A stretch of DNA of 64,000 bases from Phenylobacterium soli (lineage in GTDB: Bacteria; Pseudomonadota; Alphaproteobacteria; Caulobacterales; Caulobacteraceae): contig NZ_QFYQ01000001.1 of the NCBI RefSeq assembly GCF_003254475.1, positions 1,612,001-1,676,000 of the forward strand, given 5' to 3'. This document shows, piece after piece, positions 17,335 through 26,700 of this stretch. Made by a program: the position numbers and the translations under genes. Position 1 is the first letter of the stretch. The number at the start of each line of letters is the position of its first letter. The notes beneath the pieces are model-generated. The model was not told where the DNA came from. It was given only the letters and a program-made list of their open reading frames with translations, and searched no databases.

Positions 17335-18771
17335 ATGGCCGCTCTTTCGGAGCGCAAGATCGAGATCGTTCGACAGATCGTCGAATCCGCTCCCGACCGG
17401 GTGGTCGGCGGGCTGGAAGCGGCGCTGTCGGAGACCTCCGAGGACTCCGCCCTGGCGGGCGTTCGCCGGCTCGTGGACGCCGAGGCGCGCGACCGGCGCC
17501 TGCGCAACGGCGTGCTGCAGCCCATCGCCCCGATGTGCGTGGGCGACGGCAAGGACCCCGCGCGGCTGACCTTTCCCGCCCGCGCCCTGGCGGCGGTCTG
17601 GCGGGGTCTGAAGGAGACCGCGCCGGAGGCGGTGTCGGACGCCGCCGTGGCGATGATCGACTACCGCCCCGGCGAGAGCCCCAACGAGCCGTTCGACCAT
17701 CTGGTGCGGCTGGCGGCCAACGCCCTGCGCAACCGCGCCAGCCGGGATTTCGAGATCGCCGCCGATGTCTGCGAGGCGGCGCGCCCCGGTGGGGCGGAGC
17801 TGTTCGCCCTGTGCCTGGACCTGTCGCCGGTGGTTCGCCGCGCCCTGCCCAAGCTGCCGGAATGGATCGCCCACTTCGGCAAGGACACCACGGCCGCCGC
17901 CAAGCTCGCCTACAAGGACGCCGTGGCGATCGCGGACGACGCGGGGCCGCGCTTCTTCGACATGCTGTCGGCCCAGCTCGCCCATCCCTGGATGGTGCTG
18001 CGGATCATCTCCGCGGTGATGACCAAGCCGACCGAACGCTACCTCGCCGATTCCGAGATGTCGGGCTTCGGCCAGCGGGTGATGCAGGAGATCGAGGACA
18101 CGCTGAAGGCGGTCTCCAAGCTCGACCCCCTCGCCGGTCCCGAGGCCGGCCGCGTGGCGGCCAAGCAGGTGGAGCTGATCACCTTTCTGGTCAGCGAGAT
18201 CGAGACCTGCGTCGAGCTCTCCAAGGAGCACGGCTGGGGCCACGAGATCACCAAGCACCGCAAGAGCCTGGCGGCGGTGGTCGAGTCGCACCTGCGCAGC
18301 GCCGACAAGTTCGCGCGCGCGGCCCTGCCGACGCAGCCGCCCAAGCTGCGGCGCATCCGCCGGCAGATGCCGAAGCTGAACCTGATGCCCGATCCGGTGG
18401 CGGTGAAGCGGGCGATCACCCTGCTCACCTTCTCCCACGAGGTGCGCGCCAGCGCCAACTACGGCGGTTTCGCCGCGGCGCGCGGCAAGCTGCTCGAGGG
18501 CCTGGGCGAGATGCTCGACAACTATGTCGAGGAGCTGCTCGACCTCCTGCGCACCGGAGACGCCGAGGACGAGGGCGTCGGCTACGCCTTCATGGAGGTG
18601 GCCGCCGAGATCAGCCACCTGGTGCGCGACGAACGGGCCGCCGAGCTGGTGCGTCGGCGCACCGCCGCGGTGCGCCAGCAGTCCGAGCCCTACGAGTATC
18701 GCGGCGACGAACCGGGCGATCCGGTGCGCAGCAGCCGCTTCGACGGCTTCGACGAGTTCGACGCGCCATGA
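17335..18771 (+). CDS. Conserved-looking helical protein of unknown function
   Basis: A 478-residue protein with a GGAG ribosome site six bases before its ATG. It is predicted mostly helical, without signal peptide or membrane segment. Features are an N-terminal 'LSERKIEIVRQIVESAPD' helix, a central 'FLVSEIETCVELSKEHGWGHEITKHRKSLAAVV' region, and an acidic, low-complexity tail 'DGFDEFDAP'. Codon use matches that of the neighbours and no long competing frame is convincing, so it is clearly coding. I do not recognise a family. It sits between the two-component system and the ccm operon. Confidence 0.8.
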   Translation: MAALSERKIEIVRQIVESAPDRVVGGLEAALSETSEDSALAGVRRLVDAEARDRRLRNGVLQPIAPMCVGDGKDPARLTFPARALAAVWRGLKETAPEAVSDAAVAMIDYRPGESPNEPFDHLVRLAANALRNRASRDFEIAADVCEAARPGGAELFALCLDLSPVVRRALPKLPEWIAHFGKDTTAAAKLAYKDAVAIADDAGPRFFDMLSAQLAHPWMVLRIISAVMTKPTERYLADSEMSGFGQRVMQEIEDTLKAVSKLDPLAGPEAGRVAAKQVELITFLVSEIETCVELSKEHGWGHEITKHRKSLAAVVESHLRSADKFARAALPTQPPKLRRIRRQMPKLNLMPDPVAVKRAITLLTFSHEVRASANYGGFAAARGKLLEGLGEMLDNYVEELLDLLRTGDAEDEGVGYAFMEVAAEISHLVRDERAAELVRRRTAAVRQQSEPYEYRGDEPGDPVRSSRFDGFDEFDAP

Positions 18772-18812
18772 CGCACTCGCGCGCCTAGGCGGTTTCGGCT
18801 ACACGGCCCGGC

Positions 18813-19895
18813 ATGATCTTGTTCTGGGTCGCAGCCGGCGTGCTCTCGGCCGCCGCGGCTGGCCTCATCCTGAGCCGCGCCGCCCGGGCCGCCTCCGTGT
18901 CGGAGGACCCGGATCCCACGCCCGTTCTCTATCGCCGCCAGCTGGCCGAGATCGACGAGCTGGCCGAGCGCGGCCTGATGGGCGAGGCGGAGCGCAAGAG
19001 CGCCCATGCCGAAGCCGGCCGCCGCCTGCTGGCCGCCGCCGAGGCCGAGAAGAGCCCCTGGCGCGTGGAGCCGAAGGCGCGCATCGGCGTGCTGGCGGCG
19101 GTGATCGCCGCGCCGGCCCTGGCGCTCGGGATCTATCTGGCGCTGGGCGCGCCCGGCATGGCCGACCAGCCGTTCGCCGCCCGGATGAAGGCCTGGCAGA
19201 AGACCAATCCGGCCGAGCTGTCGGCCAGCGAGCTGGCGGCGGTCCTGAAGAAGCTCACCGCCGAGCGGCCGAACGACGCCGAGGGCTTCCGCTACCTGAC
19301 GCTGGCCGAGGGCGCGGCGCAGAACCCGGCCGAGGCGGTGCGCGCCGCCCGCCGGGCGGTGAAGCTCGCGCCCGATCGCGCCGAACTCTGGGAGGCGCTC
19401 GGCGAGGCGCTGGTGGTCGAGGACCAGGGCAAGCTCTCGGACGAGGCGTTAATGGCCTTCCGTGAGACCGTGAAGCGCAATCCCAAGGCGGTGGTGGCCC
19501 GCTTCCACCTCGCCCGGGCCCGCATCGAGGCGGGGGACAAGGCCGGCGGCCTCGCCGAATGGAAGAGCCTGCTCGGCGAGCTGCCCGCCGACGATCCCCG
19601 CCACGAGGCCCTGGTCCAGGCGATCGCCGAGAAGGAAGGCCAGGCCGCGCCGCCGCCGGCGTTCAGCGGCGGCCAGATGCAGATGATCCGCGGCATGGTC
19701 TCTGGCCTTGCCCAGCGGCTGAAGACCAATCCGGACGACCCGCAGGGCTGGGTGCGGCTGGTGCGCGCCTATTCCGTGCTCGGCGAGACGGCGCAACGCG
19801 ACGCCGCGCTGAAGGCCGCCCGCGCGCGCTACGCCTCGCAGCCTGATATCCTCCAGCAGTTGGACGCCGCCGCGAAAGCGGAGCCGATGAAATGA
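18813..19895 (+). CDS. ccmI: Cytochrome c biogenesis protein CcmI
   Basis: A 360-residue apocytochrome c chaperone. An N-terminal membrane segment (about 2-20) is followed by a cytoplasmic part with 'PVLYRRQLAEIDELAERGLMGEAE', then a second membrane segment (about 92-112) and a periplasmic TPR domain with units near 150-260 and 290-350 ('NPDDPQGWVRLVRAYSVLGE'). This is the CcmI/CycH layout; the TPR domain holds the apocytochrome C-terminus for the haem lyase. Its stop overlaps the ccmE start (ATGA), so this begins the ccmI-E-F-H operon. Confidence 0.94.
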   Translation: MILFWVAAGVLSAAAAGLILSRAARAASVSEDPDPTPVLYRRQLAEIDELAERGLMGEAERKSAHAEAGRRLLAAAEAEKSPWRVEPKARIGVLAAVIAAPALALGIYLALGAPGMADQPFAARMKAWQKTNPAELSASELAAVLKKLTAERPNDAEGFRYLTLAEGAAQNPAEAVRAARRAVKLAPDRAELWEALGEALVVEDQGKLSDEALMAFRETVKRNPKAVVARFHLARARIEAGDKAGGLAEWKSLLGELPADDPRHEALVQAIAEKEGQAAPPPAFSGGQMQMIRGMVSGLAQRLKTNPDDPQGWVRLVRAYSVLGETAQRDAALKAARARYASQPDILQQLDAAAKAEPMK

Positions 19896-20380
19896 GCCTG
19901 TTGCCGAAGTCACCCAAGGCGCGCCGCCGCCTGATGCTGGTCCTGGCCATCGCCCCGGTGCTGGCGATCGCCGTGGGGCTGACCCTTTGGGGCCTGCGCG
20001 GCTCCATCTCGTTCTTCTACACCCCGACCCAGGCCGCGGCCGCCAAGCCGCCGCCCGGCCGCTCGGTGCAGCTCGGCGGGCTGGTCGAGAAGGGCTCGGT
20101 GATCAAGCATCCCGACGGGCGGGTGGAGTTCACGGTCGCCGACCAGCACGCCGCCGACAAGGTGGTGTTCCAGGGCGACCTGCCGGACCTGTTCCGAGAG
20201 GGGCAAGGTGTGGTGGCGGTGGGCGCGTTCCGCGACGACGGGGTGTTCGAGGCCAAGAACGTGCTGGCCAAGCACGACGAGCGCTACATGCCGCGGGAGG
20301 TCGCCGACCAGCTGAAGAAGCAGGGCGAGTGGCGCGGCGGCGGGGCGATGCCCGACTACGAGAAGGCCGAGCGTCCATGA
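19892..20380 (+). CDS. ccmE: Cytochrome c maturation haem chaperone CcmE
   Basis: A 162-residue membrane-anchored periplasmic protein that carries haem covalently from CcmC to the CcmF/H lyase. The anchor is at about 13-36, and the OB-fold domain follows with 'LGGLVEKGSVIKHPDGRVEF'. The haem-binding H128 and Y132 are in 'LAKHDERYMP' (HxxxY). It overlaps ccmI by four bases and its stop overlaps the ccmF start. Confidence 0.97.
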   Translation: MSLLPKSPKARRRLMLVLAIAPVLAIAVGLTLWGLRGSISFFYTPTQAAAAKPPPGRSVQLGGLVEKGSVIKHPDGRVEFTVADQHAADKVVFQGDLPDLFREGQGVVAVGAFRDDGVFEAKNVLAKHDERYMPREVADQLKKQGEWRGGGAMPDYEKAERP

Positions 20381-22350
20381 TCGCGGAGTTCGGCGCCTTC
20401 GCCCTGATGCTGGGCCTGGCCTTCGCCATCGCCCAGTTCGTGCTCTCGGCCGCCGGCCGCGTGCGCCGCTCGAGCGTCCTGGCGGCGGCCGGGGAGGGCG
20501 CGGCGCTGGCCTCCTTCGCCGGGGTGGCGATCGCCTTCGCGGTGCTGATGCACGCCTTCGTGACGTCGGACTTCTCGGTCGCCAACGTGGCGGCCAATTC
20601 GCATACCGAGAAGCCGCTGCTCTATCGCGTGGCCGGAACCTGGGGCAGCCACGAGGGCTCGATGCTGCTCTGGGACCTGGCGCTGACCGGCTATGGCGCG
20701 GCCATGGCCGTCTTCGGGCGCAGCCTGCCCCGCGGCCTGAAGTCCTCGGCGGTGGCGACCCAGGGCCTGCTGGGCGTGGTGTTCCTGGCCTACACGGTGT
20801 TCGCCTCGAACCCGCTTATCCGGCTGGCGCGGCCGCCGGTGGAGGGCCGCTCGCTCAATCCGCTGCTGCAGGACCCGGCGCTCGCCGTCCACCCGCCGTT
20901 CCTCTACGCCGGCTACGTCGGCATGAGCGTGGTCTTCTCCCTGGCCGTCGCCGCCCTCATCGAAGGCCGGGTGGACGCCGCCTGGGCGCGCTGGGTGCGG
21001 CCCTGGGCGCTGGCCGCCTGGAGCCTGCTGACCGTCGGCATCACCCTGGGCGCCTTCTGGGCCTACTACGAGCTCGGCTGGGGCGGCTGGTGGTTCTGGG
21101 ATCCGGTGGAGAACGCCTCCTTCATGCCCTGGCTGGTGGCCGCGGCCCTGCTGCATTCGGCGATCGTCACCGAGAAGCGCGGGGCGCTGGCCGGCTGGAC
21201 GGTGTTCCTCGGCCTGGCGGCGTTCTCGTTCTCGATGCTGGGCGCGTTCCTGGTGCGCTCCGGCGTGCTGACCTCGGTCCACGCCTTCGCCGTGGATCCC
21301 AAGCGCGGCGTGCTGCTGCTGATCATCCTCGGCGTCATGGCGGGCAGCGCCTTTTCGCTGTTCGCCTGGCGGGCGCCGAGCCTGAACCAGGGCGGGGTGT
21401 TCGCGCCGGTGAGCCGCGAGAGCGCCCTGGTGCTCAACAACATCCTGCTGGCCGCGGCGACGGCGACGGTGCTCCTGGGCACCCTGTTCCCGCTGATCCG
21501 CGAGGCGGTGACCGGCGAGCCGATCTCGGTCGGCCCGCCCTATTTCAACCTGACCTTCACGCCGCTGATGGCGGCGCTGATCCTGATCCTCCCGGCCGGG
21601 CCGCTGCTCGCCTGGAAACGCGGCGACGCGCACGGCGTGGCGCAGCGGCTGTGGGCGGCCGCGGCCCTGGCGGTGCTGGCGGGCCTCGGTACCTACGCCC
21701 TCGTCAGCCCCCGGAAGGCGTTCGGGGCGCTCGGCCTGGCGCTGGGCGCCTGGCTGATCGCCGGGGCGCTGGCCGAACTCGCCGAGCGGACCCGGGCCTT
21801 CCGCGTCCCGGCGGCGGAGAGCTGGCGGCGCCTCACCGGCCTGCCGCGCGGCGCCTGGGGCATGACCCTGGCCCACCTTGGGCTCGGCGTGTTCGTCATC
21901 GGGGCCTGTTTCGAGACCGGCTGGAAGGCCGAGGCGGCCGAGACCCTGCCGCTCGGCGGCACGCTCGACGTCGGCGCCTATCACCTGGTGCTCGAAAAGG
22001 TCAGCCCGGTGGAGGGGCCCAACTACGACGCCGACCGCGGCGTGATCACCGCCACCAGGAACGGAGCCTTCGTCTGCCGCGCCGAGCCGGAACGGCGGCT
22101 CTACCTGGCCAACGGCCAGACGACGTCCGAAGTCGCGATCTGCGACCGGGGCGCGAGCCACCTCTACATCGTGCTCGGCGAGCAGCGCGACGCGGGCGGC
22201 AAGCCGGTCTGGCTGGTGCGCGCCTACTGGAACCCGCTGGCGATGCTGATCTTCGCCGGGCCGGTGATCATGGCGCTGGGCGGGCTGATCTCGCTCTCCG
22301 ACCGCAGGCTGCGGATCGGCGTGCCCAAGCGGCGGGAGCAGGCGGCGTGA
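20377..22350 (+). CDS. ccmF: Haem lyase subunit CcmF
   Basis: A 657-residue polytopic membrane protein that attaches haem to apocytochrome c. The WWD signature 'WGGWWFWDPVENASFMPW' is at about 234-252, and conserved periplasmic His residues flank it ('VHPPFLYAGYVGMSV', 'GTWGSHEGSMLLWDL'). Length matches the usual 640-670. The C-terminal periplasmic beta domain ('GPNYDADRGVITATRNG') is present. Its ATG overlaps the ccmE stop and its stop overlaps the GTG of ccmH. Confidence 0.97.
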   Translation: MIAEFGAFALMLGLAFAIAQFVLSAAGRVRRSSVLAAAGEGAALASFAGVAIAFAVLMHAFVTSDFSVANVAANSHTEKPLLYRVAGTWGSHEGSMLLWDLALTGYGAAMAVFGRSLPRGLKSSAVATQGLLGVVFLAYTVFASNPLIRLARPPVEGRSLNPLLQDPALAVHPPFLYAGYVGMSVVFSLAVAALIEGRVDAAWARWVRPWALAAWSLLTVGITLGAFWAYYELGWGGWWFWDPVENASFMPWLVAAALLHSAIVTEKRGALAGWTVFLGLAAFSFSMLGAFLVRSGVLTSVHAFAVDPKRGVLLLIILGVMAGSAFSLFAWRAPSLNQGGVFAPVSRESALVLNNILLAAATATVLLGTLFPLIREAVTGEPISVGPPYFNLTFTPLMAALILILPAGPLLAWKRGDAHGVAQRLWAAAALAVLAGLGTYALVSPRKAFGALGLALGAWLIAGALAELAERTRAFRVPAAESWRRLTGLPRGAWGMTLAHLGLGVFVIGACFETGWKAEAAETLPLGGTLDVGAYHLVLEKVSPVEGPNYDADRGVITATRNGAFVCRAEPERRLYLANGQTTSEVAICDRGASHLYIVLGEQRDAGGKPVWLVRAYWNPLAMLIFAGPVIMALGGLISLSDRRLRIGVPKRREQAA

Positions 22351-22799
22351 GCTGGCGCACCGCCTTGGCGGCCCTGGCCGGGGTCTTCCTGCTGGCGGCG
22401 GCCTCCGATCCGGCCGAGCGGCTGCCGGACCCGGCGCAGGAGGCGCGGGCCCGGGCGCTGATGCAGGACGTGCGCTGCCTGGTCTGCCAGAACGAGTCGA
22501 TCGACGATTCCGAGGCCGAGCTCGCCAAGGACCTGCGCAAGATCGTGCGCGAGCAGGTGGCGGCCGGGAAGAGCGACGATGAGATCAAGCAGTTCCTGAC
22601 CGACCGCTATGGCCAGTTCGTGCTGCTCAGGCCCGCTTTCGACCCGGCCAACCTGGTGCTGTGGATCGCGCCGTTCGTCGTGGTCGGCTTTGGCCTTCTG
22701 CTGCTCATCGGGCGCCTGCGGAACCGTCAGGCCGATGCGGAGCTTTCGCAGGCAGAGGAAGAAAGGCTGGCCAAGCTTTCGGAGGACGGGCCGGCCTGA
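22347..22799 (+). CDS. ccmH: Cytochrome c maturation thiol protein CcmH (CycL)
   Basis: A 150-residue protein with a GTG start overlapping the ccmF stop. It has an N-terminal signal or anchor, the redox pair C44/C47 in 'VRCLVCQNES', the typical helices 'DLRKIVREQVAAGKSDDEI' and 'LTDRYGQFVLLRP', then a C-terminal membrane segment (about 108-130). It keeps the apocytochrome CxxCH thiols reduced and works with CcmI and CcmF. The ccmABCD and ccmG genes are not in this window. Confidence 0.96.
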   Translation: MSWRTALAALAGVFLLAAASDPAERLPDPAQEARARALMQDVRCLVCQNESIDDSEAELAKDLRKIVREQVAAGKSDDEIKQFLTDRYGQFVLLRPAFDPANLVLWIAPFVVVGFGLLLLIGRLRNRQADAELSQAEEERLAKLSEDGPA

Positions 22800-22906
22800 C
22801 ATCATTGCGCCGCAGATCGGTCCGAATGCCGAACGGAGGCTGTCCTAAACGTAACTTGTGAGTAGTTGCGCTCTCGTGCATCGAACCTAGGTTGTCAGTG
22901 TGCGCC

Positions 22907-22932
22907 GGACCGGATGTTCGGACCGGATGTTC
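22907..22932. repeat. 13-bp perfect tandem duplication
   Basis: GGACCGGATGTTC occurs twice head-to-tail, 24 bases before the degP-like start. It may be a slippage product in the leader. Confidence 0.7.
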
Positions 22933-22955
22933 GGGGCGCGCAGGGAAAAAGGCTT

Positions 22956-24533
22956 ATGACCTCCAAGAAGACCGGTTACCTGTTTGGCGCCATCGCGGGC
23001 GCCGGCGTCATGGCGGCCGCGGTGGCGGGCGCGGGAATCCGCCTGCCGGCCGCGCACCCCGGCGACGGCCAGGTGATCAAGGCCTCGACCGCACCGATCT
23101 TCGCCCCGCCGCCCGGCGCGCCGATGTCCTTCGCCGACATCTTCGAGAAGGTGTCGCCCGCGGTGGTGTCGATCAATGTGACCAGCCGCGTCGACCCGAG
23201 CCTCCTGCGCCGCATCCCGGGCCTGGAAGGCCTGCCGTTCGACATCGTGCCGAAGGGCGGCCAGGGCGGCGACGACGACGAGGGCGGGGCGACCCCGCCC
23301 AAGGGCGGCCGCACCGAGAAGGGCCAGCCGAAGCTGCCGACCCAGCAGTCCTCCGGCTCCGGCTTCTTCATTTCACCGGACGGCTACATCGTCACCAACA
23401 ACCACGTGGTCGAGAACGCCGAGACCATCAAGGTCGTGCTGAAGGACGAGCGCGAGCTCGACGCCAAGGTGGTCGGCCGCGACGAGGCCACGGACCTGGC
23501 GGTCATCAAGGTGACCGGCGGGCCGTTCCCGTTCGTGAACTTCGAGAACTCGGCGCGCCCGCGGGTGGGCGACTGGGTGATCGCGGTCGGCAACCCGTTC
23601 GGCCTGGGCGGGACGGCCACGGCCGGCATCGTCTCCGCCTACGGACGCGACATCGGCGAGACCTTCGTCGACTACATCCAGATCGACGCGCCCATCAACC
23701 GCGGCAACTCCGGCGGGCCGACCTTCGACATCTACGGCCGGGTGATCGGGGTCAACACGGCGATCTTCTCGCCCACCGGCGGCTCGGTGGGCATCGGCTT
23801 CGCCATTCCGGCGGACGTCGCCGAGCAGGTCACCCAGCAGCTGATCCGCGGCGGCAAGATCCAGCGCGGCTACATCGGCGCGACCATCCAGAACTTCACC
23901 AGCGAAATGGCCGAGGCCCAGGGCCTGGGTGACCAGAAGGGGGCGATCGTCTCCGACCTGGTGCCGAACGGCCCCTCGGCGAAGGCCGGCCTGCTGCCGG
24001 GCGACGTGGTGGTGTCGGTCAACGGCCGTAGCGTGAAGAGCTCCTCGGAGCTGACCCGCGAAGTGGCCAAGGGCCGGCCGGGCGACGTGCTGCGCCTGGA
24101 CGTGATCCGCGACGGCCGCCACCGCACGGTCGAGGTGCACTCTGGCGTGCGGCCGTCCGAGGCCGAGCTCGCCGCCAACGACAACGGCCAGCGGGGCCAG
24201 GGCGGCGGCGGGGCGACCCCGCAGGCGCCGGCCGCGCCGGCGGTGCTGGGCCTCAAGCTCGCGCCGCTGGACGATGCGACCCGCCGCCAGCTCGGCTTGC
24301 CGGCCGAGGTGCGCGGGGCCGCGGTGCTGTCGGTGGACGAGAGCTCCGACGCCGGCGAGAAGGGCCTCAAGCGCGGCGACGTCATCGTGCGCGCCGGCGA
24401 CCGGGCGGTGACCAGCGCCGCCGACGTGGCTGCGGTGGTCGACCAGGCCAAGAAGGCCGGCCGTCCGAGCGTGCTGGTGGGCGTCTATCGCGGCGGCCGG
24501 ACCCTGTTCCTGCCGCTGAAGATTTCCAAGTAG
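22956..24533 (+). CDS. Do-family periplasmic serine protease (DegP/HtrA-like)
   Basis: A 525-residue envelope protease-chaperone. The ATG at 22956 follows AGGGAAAAAGG and opens with a signal-anchor-like hydrophobic stretch (about 6-26). The catalytic triad is H150 in 'TNNHVVENA', D180 in 'ATDLAVIKV' and S252 in 'NRGNSGGP'. Two PDZ domains follow (about 300-385 and 425-515), the second separated by a Gly/Ala-rich spacer. An acidic insertion near residues 95-125 enlarges the LA loop. The window has the common alphaproteobacterial order of this protease, an OmpR-type regulator, a kinase and glnE. Confidence 0.95.
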   Translation: MTSKKTGYLFGAIAGAGVMAAAVAGAGIRLPAAHPGDGQVIKASTAPIFAPPPGAPMSFADIFEKVSPAVVSINVTSRVDPSLLRRIPGLEGLPFDIVPKGGQGGDDDEGGATPPKGGRTEKGQPKLPTQQSSGSGFFISPDGYIVTNNHVVENAETIKVVLKDERELDAKVVGRDEATDLAVIKVTGGPFPFVNFENSARPRVGDWVIAVGNPFGLGGTATAGIVSAYGRDIGETFVDYIQIDAPINRGNSGGPTFDIYGRVIGVNTAIFSPTGGSVGIGFAIPADVAEQVTQQLIRGGKIQRGYIGATIQNFTSEMAEAQGLGDQKGAIVSDLVPNGPSAKAGLLPGDVVVSVNGRSVKSSSELTREVAKGRPGDVLRLDVIRDGRHRTVEVHSGVRPSEAELAANDNGQRGQGGGGATPQAPAAPAVLGLKLAPLDDATRRQLGLPAEVRGAAVLSVDESSDAGEKGLKRGDVIVRAGDRAVTSAADVAAVVDQAKKAGRPSVLVGVYRGGRTLFLPLKISK

Positions 24534-24567
24534 GATCGTTCCGCAAGGAATCGGCCGGGGGGCGGGC

Positions 24568-25239
24568 ATGAAGATCCTGATCGTCGAGGATGATCTCGAG
24601 GCGGCCGACGCCATGGCGCGCGGCCTCACCGAAGCCGGCCACGAGTGCGTCAAGGCGGCGGACGGCGAGGAGGGCCTCGGCGCCGCCCACGCCGGCCAGT
24701 TCGACGTGATGATCGTCGACCGGATGATGCCCAAGATGGACGGGGTGACCCTGATCCAGACCCTGCGCCGCGAGGGCGACGGCACGCCGGTGCTGTTCCT
24801 CTCCGCCCTCGGCGAGGTGGGCGACCGGGTCACCGGCCTGCAGGCCGGCGGCGACGACTACCTGGTCAAACCCTACGCCTTCGCCGAGCTCATCGCGCGG
24901 GTCGAGGCGCTCGCCCGCCGGCGCGAGACCGGCTCGGTGGCGACGGTGCTCAAGGTCGGCGACCTCGAGATGGACCTGATCGGCCGCACCGTGCACCGTC
25001 AGGGCAAGGAGATCGACCTGCAGCCGCGCGAGTTCCAGCTCCTGGAATTCATGATGCGCCACGCCGGCCAGTCGGTGACCCGCACCATGCTGCTGGAGAA
25101 GGTCTGGGAGTACCACTTCGATCCCCAGACCAACGTCATCGACGTGCACATCTCGCGCCTGCGTTCGAAGATCGACAAAGGCTTCGACCGGCCGATGCTG
25201 CAGACCGTGCGCGGCGCGGGCTATCGGCTCGACGCCTGA
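24568..25239 (+). CDS. OmpR-type response regulator
   Basis: A 223-residue regulator with the acidic pair D8/D9, phospho-acceptor D51 in 'VMIVDRMMPKMDG' and Lys in 'LVKPY'. Its winged-helix domain (about 125-220) ends 'LQTVRGAGYRLDA'. It begins 34 bases after the degP-like gene and 19 bases before its kinase. The place next to an envelope protease suggests, but does not prove, control of envelope stress genes. Confidence 0.93.
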   Translation: MKILIVEDDLEAADAMARGLTEAGHECVKAADGEEGLGAAHAGQFDVMIVDRMMPKMDGVTLIQTLRREGDGTPVLFLSALGEVGDRVTGLQAGGDDYLVKPYAFAELIARVEALARRRETGSVATVLKVGDLEMDLIGRTVHRQGKEIDLQPREFQLLEFMMRHAGQSVTRTMLLEKVWEYHFDPQTNVIDVHISRLRSKIDKGFDRPMLQTVRGAGYRLDA

Positions 25240-25258
25240 GCCGGCCGGCGCCTGAGCC

Positions 25259-26662
25259 ATGCGCCTCCCCCGCATCTTCCGGACCACCGCGTTCCGGCTG
25301 ACGCTGCTGATCCTGGCGCTGTTCGCCTCGGCGTCGCTGGCGTTCCTGGCCTACATCTACGTGGCGACGGCGAGCGAGGCGACGCGCCGCACCGATCGCG
25401 AGATCGTCCAGGAGATGCGCTCGCTCACCGGGGCCTACGACCGCGCCGGGCTCGACGCGGTGAACCAGTCGCTGATCGAGCGGGCGGCCAGCGAGCGGCC
25501 GTTCCTCTACCTGCTGATGGGGCCGGACGGGAAACGGATCTCGGGGTCGATCGAGGCCTCGCCGGTGGAATCGTTCCGCGGCGACGCCAGCTGGACGACG
25601 TTCTCGGTCACCGACCAGGACGCTCATGGGCGGACCTTGAAGCACCCGGCCCGCGGCCTGCAGGAGCGGCTGAAGGGCGGCGAGATCCTGTTCGTGGGCG
25701 CGGACGTGGGCGAGGACGAGGCCTATCTGGTCAAGGTGGTCCGCGCGCTGTGGGGCGCTGGCGGGCTGGTGCTGATCCTCGGGCTCTGCTGCGGGGTGCT
25801 GGTGAGCCGCAACGTCAGCCGCAGCATGGCGGGGCTGGCCGGGGTGCTGGAGGCGGTGAACAACGGCGACCTCGGCGCCCGTGCGCCGGTGCGCAACACC
25901 CGCGACGAGTTCGACGAGCTGGCGCAGGGCCTCAACGAGATGCTCGACCGGCTCGAGCGTTCGATGGCCGGCCACAAGCACGCCGGCGACGCCATCGCCC
26001 ACGACCTGCGCTCTCCACTGACCCGGCTTCGGGCCCGGCTCGAGGCCGCCTATCTCGACGTCGAGGCCGGCAAGGCCGATCCGACCCAGGCCATCGAGCA
26101 GGCGCTGGAAGACACCGACGGGGTGCTGAAGACCTTCAACGCGGTGCTGGCCATCGCGCGCCTGCAGGCGGCGGGCTCGGCGCCGGACCCGGTGCTGTTC
26201 GACCCGGCGGAGCTGGCGGCCGACATCTCCGAACTCTACGAGCCGCTCTGCGAGGACAAGGGCATCGACTTCGCCGCCGAGCTGACCAAGGGGCTGCAGG
26301 TCCGCGCCAACCGGGAGTTCATGGCCCAGGCGCTGGCCAACCTGCTCGACAATGCGGTCAAGTACACCCCCGCGGGTGGAGCGATCATGCTGCGCGTGCG
26401 GCGGCGCTCGTCGGGCGAGGTGGAGTTCTCCGTCACCGACACCGGGCCCGGCGTCCCCGAGGAGGATCGGGCGCGCGTGGTCGAGCGCTTCGTACGGCTG
26501 GAGAATTCGCGCAATCAGCCCGGCGCCGGGCTTGGCCTGTCGCTGGTGGCGGCGGTGGCCGAGGCGCACGGCGGGCGCATCGAGCTGGACGAGGGGCCCG
26601 GCAAGGTGGGCGAGTCCGGGCCGGGCCTCAGGGTCGCGCTGATCCTGCCTCGCGCCGGGTAA
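25259..26662 (+). CDS. Sensor histidine kinase
   Basis: A 467-residue inner-membrane kinase partnering the regulator just upstream. Membrane segments lie at about 12-36 and 163-184, with a periplasmic sensor domain of some 125 residues. A HAMP domain (about 185-235) precedes the H box with H248 in 'AIAHDLRSPLTRLRARLE'. The N box is 'NLLDNAVKY', G1 'DTGPGV' and G2 'GAGLGLSLV'. It is a classic HisKA-HATPase kinase; the signal is not evident. Confidence 0.93.
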   Translation: MRLPRIFRTTAFRLTLLILALFASASLAFLAYIYVATASEATRRTDREIVQEMRSLTGAYDRAGLDAVNQSLIERAASERPFLYLLMGPDGKRISGSIEASPVESFRGDASWTTFSVTDQDAHGRTLKHPARGLQERLKGGEILFVGADVGEDEAYLVKVVRALWGAGGLVLILGLCCGVLVSRNVSRSMAGLAGVLEAVNNGDLGARAPVRNTRDEFDELAQGLNEMLDRLERSMAGHKHAGDAIAHDLRSPLTRLRARLEAAYLDVEAGKADPTQAIEQALEDTDGVLKTFNAVLAIARLQAAGSAPDPVLFDPAELAADISELYEPLCEDKGIDFAAELTKGLQVRANREFMAQALANLLDNAVKYTPAGGAIMLRVRRRSSGEVEFSVTDTGPGVPEEDRARVVERFVRLENSRNQPGAGLGLSLVAAVAEAHGGRIELDEGPGKVGESGPGLRVALILPRAG

Positions 26663-26700
26663 GGCTGGCGAACGGCGCAAACCCCTGGCAGTGAAGGGCC

